This document shows positions 35,177 through 45,618 of a stretch of DNA of 64,000 nucleotides, in pieces. Both the position numbers and the translations under genes were made by a program. The notes under the pieces are model-generated. The model had not been told where the DNA came from. It saw nothing but the letters and a program-made list of their open reading frames with translations, and did no database searches. Position 1 is the stretch's first letter; each line of letters begins with the position of its first letter. Where the stretch lies: NCBI GenBank assembly GCA_030247855.1, contig JAPDRN010000011.1, positions 248,001-312,000 of the forward strand, given 5' to 3'. The DNA is from Knufia peltigerae (taxonomy: Eukaryota; Ascomycota; Eurotiomycetes; Chaetothyriales; Trichomeriaceae).

Positions 35177-37028
35177 TCAGCCGCCCAGAGGCGAAATTCG
35201 CCACTGCTTCGTCTCCGGGTCTAAACATTCGCGCTGTGCTTCTTCCCATTCTCGGGCCACCAGGTCCGCCTTGTGCTGCGACCTTGGCCGGATGCTACAG
35301 CGAAACTCCTCTGGCATGCAGACGAACCCCTGCGTCAGTCTATCTGGGTCCGGGAAGATCGGGTTGTTGTCGCGATCGAGTGCCGGCTCGACTTTGAAAG
35401 CCCACAAGAAACGTGCCACGCCGAGGAAGAGACTTCGCTCCGCCACGTGGATCCCCGGGCAGATGCGACGACCGGCTCCGAACGTGAACTGATCGCGGGC
35501 GCTGGCTTCGGGGTTCGACGCCGCATCCGCCAACCACTGATTGTCATGTTTGTACCTGTCCGGGTTGAAGACGCGCGGGTCAGGGTGGCGCTTCGGGTCC
35601 ATGTTGATGGCCCACACGTTGTTCATGACACCGGCGTCCTTGGGTATGAGATACCCTTCGTACCAATCGTCTTGGGTGACGGCGTGCGGCACGGCACCCA
35701 GAATCGTCGTCGGCATCCAGCGGAGCGTCTCCTTGATGCACGACCGGATATATGGCAGACCCGAGGCATGATCCATGGTCGGCATCTGGTGGTTCCCAAT
35801 GACCCGGTCGATCTCCTCTTGCGCCTTTCTCTGGGCCTCCGGAAACAGCAGCATCGCTTGAACAAAGGCGTACAGTGTGCTCGACGTCGTATCCGATCCG
35901 GCCTCGAGGAGCGTCCCGCTAATGTAGGCCGCCTGTTCGTCACTGAACCCTTCATCGTTTTGGGCCTTGGCGAGCTGCTGGCAAAAGCAAGGCTTGATGG
36001 TTTTCTTCTTGATTTCGTCTTTAGCGTGTAGCCAATGGTCGAGGTAAAGAGCCTTCTCTTTCTTGTGAATATCCTTGGCAAACTTTTGTGTCGGGAGGGC
36101 GAAGTCTGGCAACATTCGCAGCCAGGGGAAAAAATCTATCAGTGCGGCCGTCCCGGTCTGGTTTAGTTTTGCGAATTCGGTGAAGCCGTCGAACAACTGC
36201 TTCATTTTCTCGTCGTCGTAGCTGTGCGTCCGCCAACCGAAAACCAGAGAGGTCGTCAAGGCATTTGAGTATCTGCGAATGTTTTCCAAAAACCTTTCCG
36301 GCTGAACCAGCATCTGATACAACATTTGTTTGTTCTCAAGCATTTGATACGGGACGTATCTCTTGGAAATGGTGACGTTGAGGACGGTGTGGACCATTTT
36401 GCGAAGCTATAATGTTTCGTAACTGTAAGTCAACCTAGGTACATTGGTAGGTTGCCGCCAATGACCAGTATCGTACAGGTCTTTGGTCTGGCGAGATGTG
36501 AACGAACGTACATTGCGCCACTGTGGTGTGTAACCCTGAAGAAAATAATCAGTAATCATCACAGTGTTGGGTGTTCACCACTGCTGAACTTCGCACCATC
36601 ATGAGCATCCTCATGTTATCACTACAAAGCGTCTGTCCGATGTACATCTCCTGCCGGTGAGAGTACATGCCGCTTCTCTTGTCGAGGAGATCCTTTACAG
36701 CTTTGTCGCCAGAAAGCACAACCAGGGTTTTGGATCCAAGGATGAGACTGTATATTGGACCATACTCTCGCGCCCACTTCTCGAACTGGAGATGTGCATC
36801 TTTCGTCGGCATCTAACGAGGTTCCCGGCACAACAATCAGCAGAGTACTCGGTACACAAGGCGTGTGGTCCAGCGCGTCAGAGTCATTCATACCTGATGC
36901 ACGTTTCCAATCATGGGCAGCGTCGGTGGACCAGGAGGGTAATTTTTCGGTCGCCTTCCCGTCCTCAGCAGTCGGATGATCATAGAAATACATATGACCA
37001 GCAGAACTGTTTTACTGAAAGAAATCAT
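35177..37028 (-). CDS. Cytochrome P450 (O-methylsterigmatocystin oxidoreductase-like)
   Basis: Four exons (37028-36894, 36812-36597, 36535-36512, 36406-35177) encode 534 residues. A membrane anchor (VLLVICISMIIRLL) is followed by the proline-rich hinge YPPGPPTLPMIGN. The third exon is only 24 bases (GYTPQWRN) and joins MRMLMM to LRKMVHTVLN, matching the helix C region where W-R-x-x-R-K is expected. The I-helix has the canonical AGSDTT (about 294-299), ExxR is KETLR and the heme loop is FGAGRRICPG (Cys near 441). The family oxidises diverse aromatic or polyketide substrates at the ER membrane. It lies 3' to a Zn2Cys6 gene, tail-to-tail. Confidence 0.9.
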
Positions 37029-38107
37029 TCTCTGTTCCTGAACCGTTGGCTCTCAAGATTTTGGAGATTTCGTGACTCTCTGAGGGGTCTTTTAACAGCA
37101 ACGAGATAACAAGGAAATCAAAAAGGTAAAGGATATCGCAGGACACGGAGTCTGATTCTACAAAGGAATGTGCCCATTAACAGATCAGCCCAAGTTATAC
37201 CTCTACATTCAACGCTTCGATTCGCTGGTGGAGGAGGGTGGAGGCAGCCGCCCCTTGAGAAGCCGCCCCACAAGAAGCCGCCCCCATTGTATAGCGTCCA
37301 GTGGTATTCTTCGAAAGTACTCCATACATGGTGCAGAGAATACTGAGCCTTTGGCGGGAGCCCAACATCAAGGCCGAGGACCCAGCTGAAATCAAGCAAA
37401 GGGTATTGTTTTAGTTTTCTAATGGCTCTCTGTCCTCTCTGACTCGATGACGGCGTGCACCAGTCTTTCACCCGCTGAGCACTGCCTACCTAATTGGGAC
37501 TAGTGCCATTGAATATGGACGACAGCATTGTTTCAGTAGCAATCCAGGTATAGAGAGGGACATCGCCCTGTGTTGAGACACAGAAGCAACCGTGTCGCTA
37601 CGTAGATCTGTCGAAGCATGCAGTCTTGGGTATCCCGATCTGTACCTACGTACTGCATAGACTGGCAAAGCTCAAACAAAAGAGCCCACGAAGTTGTTTG
37701 GCAAATCAAAAATACACAAGATCCGATTTGGTCCTTTTTAGAAATGTATTAGAGAAAGTCAACTGCGCAGTCTTGTCCATGTCACGAGTGTCTTGAGAAA
37801 TAGAATACAGGAAGGTTGCTCATAACAATGCTAATTGGAGCGATATCTAGCTCATTCGTGGCTTTTCAAAGGATACGAAAAGCCTTCTATTCATTCAAGA
37901 CATACATAGAGACATGGTCGTAATGCCACCTGCGGATTCAAATACTCCATAGGCATTTCGATTCAATTACCCAGCCCCCCATTTATGCCATTAAGACCCA
38001 TTCCACAAAGGGGTATTTTTTGCGCGTAAATCCACGACCTGCACGTTGAGCTCAAATCATAAAAAGGAAAAATAACGCCTCGTCCGTTATACATGAAGCT
38101 AGCTGAA
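37029..38107. other. Intergenic, no gene recognised
   Basis: Contains the P450 promoter and the MED14 3' flank. A 15-bp tandem repeat lies at 37246-37284 (own entry). Other frames show no resemblance to known families. Confidence 0.4.
37246..37284. repeat. 15-bp tandem repeat, three units
   Basis: AGCCGCCCC occurs at 37246, 37261 and 37276, exactly 15 bp apart; the six spacer bases vary. It is outside any gene I can support, although the period keeps a reading frame open. Confidence 0.7.
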
Positions 38108-41100
38108 TCAATCCAGCGTGATGACCTCGGAATTTTTGGATATGCCTGAAGATCCCTTTCCACCTCTAATCGAATTGGAAATCGAGGGTCGTTGTTTCAT
38201 CGGCCCGTTCGGGATCCCATTCCCACCCGTCTGTTGCTTACCAGCCGCTTTGGGTCGGGATGTGCCATTTGGAACATTATCTTGTCCTGCGGCGGACTGT
38301 TTTCTTGCCTGGGTGCTTTGGCCAGGGGTTGCGATCGGTTCTGGAGGCTGTTTGACCCATGCACACATTACATCATGAATCGAGGAGAGAAGAGGTTCAG
38401 GCTTATCTGCCACACATGCTGCAGCGTTGTCAAGTGCAAGCCAACTCGATTTATTATCGGATCGTGCAAAAATCTCCTGGCGCAGTTTGATGCGTAGAGC
38501 TGGGGTAACATATGATGGTCTCGAATAGGACTGGAAATCTTCGAGTGCAGCTCTTACTAGCCACATCGGTTTGTCGGAAGTGCTGATGTGTTGTACGATT
38601 TCCAACCGGGCCAGTAGATGTGGTTGTGATTGTGTCCCGACATCTGCCGGAGCTCGTGCTCGTGTGGTGAAATACTGGACTGCCCATGCGGCTACACCTC
38701 TGACAAGGACATGCACTCGAATGTCTGACTCGGGATTTCCTGATCTTGGTTGAGGATTTTGAGCGTCCAGTCCGTGCCTTTTTTGCAGACCCTGTAGGTA
38801 TTCTACCATAGGGTAGGTCAATATCAACGAAGTCATGAAATTACCGACCTTCGTCGAGAAAGGTACTCGTGACGACTGAAAGAGTTTGGGATAGTACGGG
38901 GCGAGATGTACATGTGGGTTGGTGTCAGGGGGGTAGAATTCGAGTTGAGGTATCGGTGATGCGGGACCAACTGTGATTGTCACACCAAGTTCTGTTGGCC
39001 CGTCATGATGGTAGGAGATAGTAAAAGAGGAATTCGAGATTGCCTTTAACTTGAGCGCAGGAAGGCGATAAACTTGTTCCATAATTGCCAGACTCTTCTC
39101 CAAGTTCATGGCTTTGTCAACGATGGCGGGAACTGCTGCTTCAGATGTTGAGTTTTGTACCCGAATGGTCAAAGTTCCACTTTTTGAGTCAAGGTCGACA
39201 TTATCTCCTAGCATGGACTTGTCCAAGCGATGTAGGATACGCTTGCTTGCACCATCTCGAATTCTGGCAATGGTCAAAACACGATCCGTTGCTCGATCAA
39301 CTCCTCCAAAGCGCAGTCTGATACGTTTGGGAGATGTAGGCGAGGCCACAGCTACAGCGGCCGGTGGAATGGAGTCTTGCAAAGCATGTAACTGGTCTGC
39401 AAATGTCGGTTTTGACATGTCGAGTTCAAAGGTCAACTCAGGGAGTGCAAAGTTCTGCTCGAAGATCGGGAATGGGGGTAGGTCAAACTTCGTCTTTGCA
39501 TCTCGCAAGAAGTCGACGTTGCGCTGCAAGCAGATAACTCCAGTCGCATATTCTGCAAGTCTTTCGAAATATGCTGGACACAACCGTTCCTCGACTTCGA
39601 TTTTCTGACTGCTCAGAATATGGAATTGAGCCTGTGAAATCGTATTCGTGGTGGAAGTCCGCTGCAACAACCACCACTTATCGCCATTCTGTCCATGAGT
39701 TACCACTAGGAAAAATCCTAGACCCCATTGAACCTGCCGCACAAGGTTGATTCGGATAATAGAAGGTCCGAATAGTGTCTTTATTTCAGCCTGCGTGAGC
39801 CTGAAAGCAGGTAATGATTCCCAGCTTGTACCTGCAATAGCAGCAAGAATGGCAGCCTCCATGACGCTGCATCTGAAGTTTAGTAGTTTTGACACGACTT
39901 CGTCCGCCACGTTGTAGACGCGATTGATCTCATACTGCAATCGTTCACTCCGTTCGCTAACAGGGCTCACCACCAGATTCCCGCTTACAGCATCGACCTT
40001 GATTGAGAGCTGTGATTTCTGAGATAACTGCATCGTCAAAGAACACTCGTCAGGGTCATCTTCGGATGCATCCTGTTGCAAGGCTAATTCGCCGTCACCA
40101 AAAAGAGGTGCAAGGATCAATTTGTCGTAGATGCTGTCGAGTAGCTGTGTGGAATGCTGCGCGATGACTTGACGAAGTATATCCTCGAACGAGAGTCTGG
40201 AATCATCTAACCACAATTGCAAAGAATCAACTTTTTTGCCGTTGCGCATCCATTTAACCTCGAGACTCGGAACTGGATCTTGTCCGGGCGTGTGTTCGAC
40301 GTCTGTCCCGCTTGAGATACCGAATTCAATCCAGCTCTTGGTCGACTGTCTCTCCGTCCAGTATTGTATGGCAAGATTTCTACGAATCATTTCCACACGT
40401 AGATTCCCGGCCCACTGACCTCGAGACAACTCCAGTGCTTGTCTGTGATATTCGGCCAGTTTGTAGGATAAAGTCAGCTCGTGGAGAAAGAGGTAACAAC
40501 CATTGAGTCCATCTCGGTCGATATTGGAGTTCGCAAGCCGCTCAATCTCCGAGTGTAAAGCATCATTGACGGCGGGCGCCGGCGAGAAGGCAAACCGAAA
40601 ATCCACCATGCGAAACTGCGCATCCTCAGCCTCGCTTAGTATTGAAACATCAAGTTCAAATTCGTTCGAGACCGTGAAAGTGGCACGGCCATCGTGAACT
40701 CGAAAGCGACGAAGTTGGGACGGGAGATTGGTGGCCAGCGAAAGCTTTACACTCAGTGCGTGGTCCAAATTTCTCAGCAATCGGACAATCTGCTTGGTTG
40801 AAAGGTCTTTTTGCGATATGTATCCCAATGTGGGAAATTGGGCGACCTTTCCCTTCGAAAGAACCTCTGCGGCTACCTTGAGATCAGGGTTAGGAACTTG
40901 GAATCCGGCAGAATCTTGCTTGAGCAATGCTAAAGACGAAATGGCGTTCCAATATGCCTGGCGGCGACGCATCAACCAGAAGTTGATCGAAATGGTCTTG
41001 CTGACTTGGTCCACATGTTTGCTCCAGTCTAGGAGCACCAACAATTTTATGAAATCCGCCTTCTGCTCATTGGCAAATTTCAACAGCCGATCCTTCTTGT

Positions 41101-41533
41101 CCAGGTTTGCTTTTGTCTGATTATTCGGGAGGTTGTTTGCAAAAGTCTTGGTCTGTTCTGGAGGAAGTTGGGGGACTTGAATCTCGGCCAGCTGTCCTAC
41201 AAGATTGGACAAGCCATTCCAACACATTTGAGAAGTTCGACTGATCAGCGCCGCCATCGGCAGATAACTGTCCTTGGGTACCAGTTGTAGGATTTCCTGA
41301 GACGCTTGCTCGAGGCCATTCGCGACATCCCGCAGCGGATCAGCGCCGGAAATTGGACCTGCGACATGCTGGCCATTGACTGGAAGTTTCGAATCTTCGT
41401 TGGCTGAGGCAGAAATAGACTTGAGGTTTTGCGCTTCCTTGAGCAGCCCTATATCCGAGGTTGAACTCGCGAGGGAGTGTTGAACGCCATTAGGAATGCG
41501 CTCGCCATTGACCATGGGCCTATCCCCGTTCAT
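38108..41533 (-). CDS. MED14: Mediator complex subunit 14 (Rgr1)
   Basis: Single-exon frame of 1141 residues. The first ATG in frame is 41533; the frame stays open upstream but has no ATG. Recognisable MED14 features are the N-terminal helical block (LPMAALISRTSQMCWNGL, then KLLVLLDWSKHVDQVSK) and the following LMRRRQAYWNAI, usual in fungal Rgr1. MED14 is the backbone of Mediator, linking head, middle and tail modules and carrying activator signals to RNA polymerase II in the nucleus. The C-terminus is a low-complexity Pro/Gln/Gly/Asn tail. A small upstream frame (41565-41530) stops on top of the start codon. Confidence 0.92.
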   Translation of the reverse strand: MNGDRPMVNGERIPNGVQHSLASSTSDIGLLKEAQNLKSISASANEDSKLPVNGQHVAGPISGADPLRDVANGLEQASQEILQLVPKDSYLPMAALISRTSQMCWNGLSNLVGQLAEIQVPQLPPEQTKTFANNLPNNQTKANLDKKDRLLKFANEQKADFIKLLVLLDWSKHVDQVSKTISINFWLMRRRQAYWNAISSLALLKQDSAGFQVPNPDLKVAAEVLSKGKVAQFPTLGYISQKDLSTKQIVRLLRNLDHALSVKLSLATNLPSQLRRFRVHDGRATFTVSNEFELDVSILSEAEDAQFRMVDFRFAFSPAPAVNDALHSEIERLANSNIDRDGLNGCYLFLHELTLSYKLAEYHRQALELSRGQWAGNLRVEMIRRNLAIQYWTERQSTKSWIEFGISSGTDVEHTPGQDPVPSLEVKWMRNGKKVDSLQLWLDDSRLSFEDILRQVIAQHSTQLLDSIYDKLILAPLFGDGELALQQDASEDDPDECSLTMQLSQKSQLSIKVDAVSGNLVVSPVSERSERLQYEINRVYNVADEVVSKLLNFRCSVMEAAILAAIAGTSWESLPAFRLTQAEIKTLFGPSIIRINLVRQVQWGLGFFLVVTHGQNGDKWWLLQRTSTTNTISQAQFHILSSQKIEVEERLCPAYFERLAEYATGVICLQRNVDFLRDAKTKFDLPPFPIFEQNFALPELTFELDMSKPTFADQLHALQDSIPPAAVAVASPTSPKRIRLRFGGVDRATDRVLTIARIRDGASKRILHRLDKSMLGDNVDLDSKSGTLTIRVQNSTSEAAVPAIVDKAMNLEKSLAIMEQVYRLPALKLKAISNSSFTISYHHDGPTELGVTITVGPASPIPQLEFYPPDTNPHVHLAPYYPKLFQSSRVPFSTKVGNFMTSLILTYPMVEYLQGLQKRHGLDAQNPQPRSGNPESDIRVHVLVRGVAAWAVQYFTTRARAPADVGTQSQPHLLARLEIVQHISTSDKPMWLVRAALEDFQSYSRPSYVTPALRIKLRQEIFARSDNKSSWLALDNAAACVADKPEPLLSSIHDVMCAWVKQPPEPIATPGQSTQARKQSAAGQDNVPNGTSRPKAAGKQQTGGNGIPNGPMKQRPSISNSIRGGKGSSGISKNSEVITLD

Positions 41534-41565
41534 ATTGACGCGAAATATACCATCAGATGCTGCAT
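41530..41565 (-). other. Upstream ORF overlapping the MED14 start
   Basis: A minus-strand ATG at 41565 opens an 11-codon frame whose TGA (41532-41530) overlaps the MED14 ATG (41533-41531) as ATGA. If transcribed, this is the geometry that allows termination-coupled reinitiation. The transcript start is unknown. Confidence 0.5.
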
Positions 41566-43078
41566 GGCCGGCACACTTTGAAGCGCGCTCGTGTGGCCGA
41601 CCAGTGAAGTCCAACTCAAAACCTCCGTACGACTTTTGTCTAACAAACCAACTTGTTGGTAGAGGTTAGAGGAATAGTAGTGTGGAGGGTGTCAGGATCT
41701 CTCTTTTCGTTCACAAGATGTCGAAACAGGAGCGGTGGGACCGAGGGGTATGAGGAGTCAAGTGGTGGCGTAGAACAATAGGAAGGCCAACAGCGAAGAA
41801 GGGAGGAGGATCGAAGGCTGCGGCAGTGCCGCTGGATAAATTTGCGGAGATCAATATGAGTTGCTTTTCTGTGAAGTAAAGGAAATCTTCAGATGCTTCG
41901 AGTCGGATGGCAAGCAGATCTAGACGTTGAAGTAGGTGAGCGAAGCCGTAGTAGAGGATGAAGTGGTGGTTGTTTGGTATTTGTGGTGGTGTGAATTGCG
42001 AAAGGTTTGATTGCGGGTGATGAATGACAACGCGCGGAAAGTCGGCTGGTCAAAGCAAGAGGCACCAGCAAATAGACCAAACCAGGGTTTGCTTTGAGGC
42101 TCTCGCTTGGACCGCACAGCAATTGGACTGCGACAAGTGTCAGCTCGATCAGGTCAAAGGTCAAGAGCGGCGAGAAACGTGTTTTGGGAGGGTTGAGTGG
42201 AGGAGGAGACGAGGCACAAGGCAAGACGGGAAGATGCAGGCGAAGAGCCAGACGAACCACCAAAAGCGGCAGGCCAAATATCCGTATTAGTGCAGGCATA
42301 CGGTTCTCATACTCCGTACCCGTAGTCGTACTGATACGAAGTACTGAATAGTCCGTATGCCCTCAACAATAGGGAGTGAACGTTTTCATATACTCGCCAC
42401 AGGGTGCAGAGTTCCTCTATGATTGTCATTGAATTGAGTTAAAACGGACATGAAAATCCACACTTTGAGCACTCTGTTTCATTGCCGTTTTCCTGGTTAA
42501 ACATGACCTTGTTGGTACCGTCAGTGAGTAGCCCAAAGGGTGACTAAGCTATCTATCTGTACTCCATCCCATTATCATCTATGGAGCCTGGTTGAGCGCG
42601 AATTGTTTGTTTATTCGATTACTCTCGTACTCCGAACCAAGGACATGTCTAGCTATTTTCACTATTAACATATATGGAGTTCCTCTGTGATGATGCTGAC
42701 ATGGATTGGTTGAAGACCCTGCAGTAAGCACCAGGCGGTGGCAGGCGTGTCACTATTAAGGGAAGGACTTTGGGGGTCCAAACACAATGGTCAGAGCCCG
42801 CCAATCGTCATGCGCAACACTGGCACTCCTCCGCGCACTTCGCATATAACACCCAGCATCTGTTGATCATGCATTGTACATCCTGATCTCGAAGAGCTTC
42901 TCCCAGATCTCCTCTAACACTCCCAATTGCATAGGTCCCCAGGCATGAAGAGTCAGGATCCTCTACGCGCCCCTTGTTACTCCTTGAGAACTCGCACTAC
43001 AGAGCGAGTATAGCATCCCCTTCACCTTCCGACGAAGCCGATGACGAGGACTCCTCTTGGGGGGTTCCGGATTCCGAG
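41566..43078. other. Long divergent intergenic region between MED14 and ATG22
   Basis: About 1.5 kb. TACTCCGTA lies at 42310-42318 within a patch of CGTA/GTAC-like words (42310-42360). Several frames of 80-140 codons overlap here on both strands, none resembling a known protein. Part of 42945-43078 may be 5' leader of ATG22. Confidence 0.4.
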
Positions 43079-44957
43079 ATGGACGATTTAGCAGACATGG
43101 AAGACGAGAGGAGATATGCTGATGAGGATACCCGACCGACGAGCGAGAAAGAGCTATGGGGATGGTACTCCTATGGCTGGGCGGCGGAGGTGTTTGCAAT
43201 CTGCGCCATGGGTAAGTGTGATAGCCGATGATAAGAAAGAAAGAGCGGAAGACGCTGATTCTGCTAAATAGGATCCTTTCTTCCCATAACCCTTGAGCAA
43301 CTCGCCAGGGACCAAGGCGTGCTTTTAAAAGACAAGACAACACCATGTCGCGCAGGCTGGCAGACGGACCATGGCACGACACCCAATGCCACTATCTTCG
43401 ACGAGCCTAAGCACCGGCACAACGAGTTGCCAGCTTGTGTGATCTACTTCCTCGGGATCGAGATCAATACTGCAAGCTTCGCCATGTACACATTCTCGTT
43501 CAGTGTCCTGATCCAGGCACTGCTGATCATCAGCATATCAGCCGCTGCCGACCATGGTCGGTTTAGAAAGACGTTTCTGCTAGCCTTTGCCTTCACTGGG
43601 GCCATAGCAACCTCCTTGTTCATCGGCGTCGTACCCAGCGTATACCTTTTGGGGGCCTTGTTTGCCATTATAGCAAACACGTGCTTTGGCGCATCTTTTG
43701 TGTTGCTCAATTCCTTCTTGCCACTCTTGGTGCGCCACCATCCCTCCATCGCCCGCGAAGCAAGGCAGGATAGGTTACCAGAGGACGATAATGACTACCA
43801 CGAAGATGAAGACCGCAACTCGACATCTGCTTTGTTGCCACAAAATCGACCTGACAACCCGCCGCCTGCTGAGGAATCACCCGCAGCTATTTCTCCTGAG
43901 CTCAAGCTCTCTACAAGAATATCTTCGAATGGCATTGGCATTGGCTATATCGCGGGATTATTTGTACAGACTGTTTCGATCCTGATTGTCGTTGCCACCG
44001 GATCTACCACGTTCTCGTTACGCCTGGTTCTGATGGTGGTCGGGCTTTGGTGGTTTGCTTTCAGTATACCGGCAGCTATATGGCTACGGCCTCGACCTGG
44101 ACCTCCACTGCCAGATGAAATGAAGGGTCGTTACGCTTGGATTGGATATGTCACATATGCCTGGAAAGCACTTTTTAAGACAATCGGCCATGCTAGGAAA
44201 CTCAAAGACATAGTGATTTTTCTTTGTGCGTGGTTTCTGCTCAGTGATAGCATTGCCACCGTGAGCGGGTAAGTGACCATGCTACCTTTTCATGGCGACA
44301 CACTGACCATAATGCAGAACTGCTGTGTTGTTTGCGAAAACAAGTCTGGGCATGAAAACCGAGGCCCTGGGCTTGATTAATGTGATTGCAACTATCGCTG
44401 GCGTACTCGGAGCATTTTACTGGAGTTTCCTTTCACGCATCTTCAATCTGCGCGCATCACGAACAATCGTGGCATGTATCTGTTTGTTTGAGATCATACC
44501 ATTATACGGCCTATTGGGCTTCATCCCTGCGGTCAAGAGGTATGGTGTCTTCGGACTTCAACAGCCATGGGAGATGTACCCTCTTGGTGCAATATATGGT
44601 TTTGTGCTTGGAGGGTTGTCATCTTACTGTCGCGCATTTTTTGGGGAATTGATTCCGCCTGGGTTCGAAGCAGCATTTTATGCCCTCTATGCTATTACCG
44701 ACAAAGGATCGAGCATTTTTGGACCAGCTATTGTCGGAGCTATTACGGATCGATACGGCGAGATTCGACCTGCATTCGTGTTTTTGGCCGTGCTCATCTT
44801 CCTCCCACTTCCCCTGATGTTACTGGTCGACGTCGACCGTGGCAAGGCCGATGCATATCAGATGGCCCTGGAGCTGGAAGGGCATCGAAAGGGCCAGGCC
44901 GAACGTGCCAGATATACTGCAGTACCGACTATTGTATTATCAGAAGAGGAGGACTGA
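43079..44957 (+). CDS. ATG22: Autophagy-related vacuolar amino-acid effluxer Atg22
   Basis: Three exons (43079-43211, 43272-44268, 44318-44957) encode 589 residues from the first in-frame ATG. An acidic N-terminus leads to PTSEKELWGWYSYGWAAEVF, the conserved Atg22 opening before helix 1, then SFLPITLEQLARDQG. About 12 helices follow with a long acidic loop (DDNDYHEDEDRN). A C-terminal stretch has GLSSYCRAFFGELIPPG and ITDKGSSIFGPAIVG, both typical. Atg22 exports amino acids from the vacuole after autophagic breakdown. The frame is open upstream of 43079 without an ATG, so an extra 5' exon is possible; the ATG at 42945 is in another frame. Confidence 0.9.
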
Positions 44958-45618
44958 GATCAGTGAGATCAGTTGTGATTATTGTGGCTAAGTTATAGGG
45001 AGTGAATAGTCATCATTTGCTTAGAAATACATCCTCGGTCGGTCAAAGGGCTCTCGAATGGACATTTTGAGGGTGCTGTGCCTCTTCAGTCCTGCCTTTT
45101 AGGGTGAGAGGTGGCTAGATGCTGACCTTGAGATAATGACGAGGTGGACTTTGACACGATTGCTTTGCTGCCCTCAATGGTCTACTAATCTGTGTATATC
45201 AACAGTATCCGTACACATCAAAGAATATCCGTACGTTTTCTGTAGATGTCCAGCCCCTCATGCGCGTACCTGGTTTGGCGTTTCAGGGGCCGTTGTCACT
45301 TTGCGTAAAGCATTTAGGGGGTAGACTAGTGCCTATGGAGTCCTGTACAGTATGGAGTAATTGGTGATCGGTAACCAGGGCGCGTACTGTACGAGTAGTT
45401 GACACCTCTCCTCATTGTTCACTGCTCGCGGATCTTTGCTTCACTGGTTGCCGCATTGTATTGTCGCTGAGAGGCCCGAGTCTGCTCACCATAAAAATCC
45501 CCTGAGGCGACGCATTATCTGTCCTTCAAACTGCTCATCTTCTTTTTTGCAACACCTTCTCTATTCTCTTTCCTTTCCCTGCGCATTCATACCCCGTCAC
45601 TAATTTTGATCCATCATA
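44958..45618. other. Intergenic, promoter of PDI
   Basis: Contains a 9-bp direct repeat, TATCCGTAC, at 45206-45214 and 45226-45234, 20 bp apart, and a CCTCGG at 45033-45038. A C/T-rich leader runs into the PDI start, as usual for strongly expressed fungal genes. No other gene seen. Confidence 0.45.

Noticed and set aside
35273..36031. Plus-strand open frame of 252 codons
   Set aside because: Antisense of the second P450, which has intact heme and I-helix motifs.
37118..37471. 117-codon minus-strand frame containing the 15-bp repeat
   Set aside because: No family resemblance and the frame is kept open by the repeat itself.
41889..42299. 136-codon minus-strand frame upstream of MED14
   Set aside because: Low-complexity Leu/Pro/Ser translation, no family resemblance, and overlapping frames on the other strand.
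42945..43000. ATG at 42945 as ATG22 start
   Set aside because: It is out of frame with the conserved ATG22 sequence and no phase-correct intron could be found; the in-frame ATG at 43079 is preferred.
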